In this document: piece by piece, positions 62,536 through 64,000 of the stretch
Layout: every line of letters begins with the position of its first letter
Numbering within the stretch: the stretch's first letter is position 1
NCBI GenBank assembly: GCA_905250075.1
Contig: CAJNOP010000011.1
Coordinates: 3,266,232 to 3,330,231 of the forward strand
Direction: 5' to 3'
DNA from: Rotaria sp. Silwood1
Lineage: Eukaryota > Rotifera > Eurotatoria > Philodinida > Philodinidae
Length of the DNA stretch: 64,000 nucleotides
The notes under the pieces: model-generated
Databases searched by the model: none
Told to the model about the DNA's origin: nothing
The model's input: only the letters and a program-made list of their open reading frames with translations
Translations under genes and position numbers: made by a program

Positions 62536-64000
62536 TCAGAATATTTCAAATCTACAGAATTTAATTCGTTGCTCGTATATCAAACTAATAATAAATTGAA
62601 TCTAAAACTGAAGACAAAATACTTCTTATTCAGCAATTTGAATAAGTATAATTATTTGTTCCTATGTCTCAGGTACATACTAAAACAGTCAATCTGTTGT
62701 CCCCTTATATAAAAATTACATATAAATCCATCATTAACGAAATTGTTTTTTTTTTCTAATAAGATTAAGTCACTGGAAGATTAATAATATTTTTAACGGT
62801 GAATAATCAGTTATCGTGAAGAAAAGCTCCAAATTGTTGAAATAAGAGTATTCCACTCCCTTTCGTGACGCAACTGTTTTTTTATAGCCATTGTATAGTC
62901 TGAAGTAGTATCTATTTAGTAAGAACATTTTGGGATCCAAAAGTTATTGCTGAAACGTAAAAAACATTAAGAAATTAAATTATCGAAAACTGTATATTGT
63001 CTCGTGCTTTTCTCAAAAGAACTACTTCATGAAAAAAAAGTGAAGAAAAACACCCTCGTTTCTTCATAGTATGATAGAAGCAGAAAATTTTTCACGGATA
63101 CTATGCATTGTTTCGGATGGGTAATGTTTTTTTTTTTTTTGATTTCAAAAAATATTGTCCTAATGATTTTTAGTAGCTCTGTAAAAGAAATTCTACTCAT
63201 AAAAATAGGTGTTTGTTAAGGATACTTTTGGTATTTTGACTTTTCTATTTGAAGGACAAAGCATAAAAAGAAACCTATTCCAAACACTATTCAGTGACTG
63301 TAAAAATATTTTCAGCTTGATCGAACATAGCATCTCGAAGAAATGGAGAAGGCATTTTTTTATCATTTTCACCTCAGTCTTGCATCGAAGACAACATCTG
63401 GGATAGAAAATTTTGCTCTATTTGTCAAGAGGTACGTGCCCTGAAAATGAGGGATACCCTAAATTATGTGTATTATAGTATAGAAAAATTGATGATGTGA
63501 ACGAAGGGCTATTATCGTATGAGTTCTTGCAGATACAACGACTTCAAACTTATTTTGTAGGTAAATATGAGTTTCTAATATGAAAACAAATTTATCAGAA
63601 CTACATGCGTTTTCTAAACTTTCATGATTAATAAAATCCATACTCTTGAACTATCAAAACCTTGATAAAAAATAGTATATCTCAATACAAGTCTAAGTTT
63701 TCTTAGTGTTCTTTAAATTTCATCTTATCTATGGATTAGTGTGTAGTTTTTTTCTGTAATGAAACTGAAATTTCAGTCGCATAGTACAAACTTATATTGT
63801 AAAAATAATTAATTGTATCTTATTGAGATAGTAAATTTAAATTAAATCACCAAAATAATTGAAAACAATACACTATGACTAACATATATAGATTAAATAT
63901 TATCATAAGCATAATTCACGTCTTCTATATTACCATATCTTTTAGTAATATTTAGTAATTTCCAAAAGAAAAAGAAAAGCTAAAGTGCAAAAACCACAAG
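62536..64000. other. Upstream flank of nuclear receptor 2
   Basis: About 1.5 kb of AT-rich sequence that should include the receptor promoter. A T-run of about 14 nt sits near 63127-63140. No supported gene, RNA or repeat was seen; the frame at 63209-63406 has no recognisable features. Confidence 0.45.

Overview
This window looks like nuclear DNA from a small invertebrate, most likely a rotifer. It is strongly AT-rich. Its genes are broken into many short exons by GT-AG introns of about 50-60 nt, plus a few introns of 0.6-2.8 kb. It carries two nuclear receptors of a diverged NR1-like type, and many decayed inverted-repeat (foldback) elements lie in introns and intergenic DNA. The rotifer assignment is inference from gene style and the receptor type; no species-diagnostic marker was found. 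No tRNA, rRNA, CRISPR array or intact transposon was recognised.

Layout, left to right. Positions 1-4030 (minus) hold an RRP12 ribosome-biogenesis gene whose 3' end runs off the window. Positions 4136-9535 (minus) hold a complete EXD3/Mut-7 (Nibbler-like) 3'-5' exonuclease gene of 12 exons, only 105 nt upstream of RRP12. Positions 10532-15503 and 18072-22467 (minus) hold two tandem SLC2/GLUT-family sugar transporters that share intron positions. The first keeps the class I glucose-transporter motifs. The second has lost several of them. A complete single-exon gene for a small secreted Thr/Glu-rich protein (13714-14202, plus) is nested in a 2.8-kb intron of the first transporter. Positions 22468-27686 are gene-poor and contain a relic of a MULE-type transposase. 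Positions 27687-29195 (minus) hold a five-exon WrbA-type NAD(P)H:quinone oxidoreductase, a family unusual in animals. Positions 35252-37363 (minus) hold nuclear receptor 1. A gene-poor stretch follows to 47107. Positions 47108-52006 (plus) hold a three-exon PDZ-domain gene whose short last exon completes the PDZ fold. Positions 54665-57912 (minus) hold a 12-exon peroxisomal acyl-CoA oxidase ending in SKL. Positions 60060-62535 (minus) hold nuclear receptor 2.

The genes are ordinary, functionally unrelated housekeeping and signalling genes; there is no gene cluster in the bacterial sense. Local links are the close EXD3-RRP12 pair (a possible co-transcribed unit), the tandem transporter duplication, the two related receptors, and a dispersed foldback family with copies at about 19.3-19.8 kb and 52.7-53.0 kb. 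All gene models were built by hand from reading frame, splice signals and family knowledge, and each complete model closes in frame. They have not been checked against transcripts.
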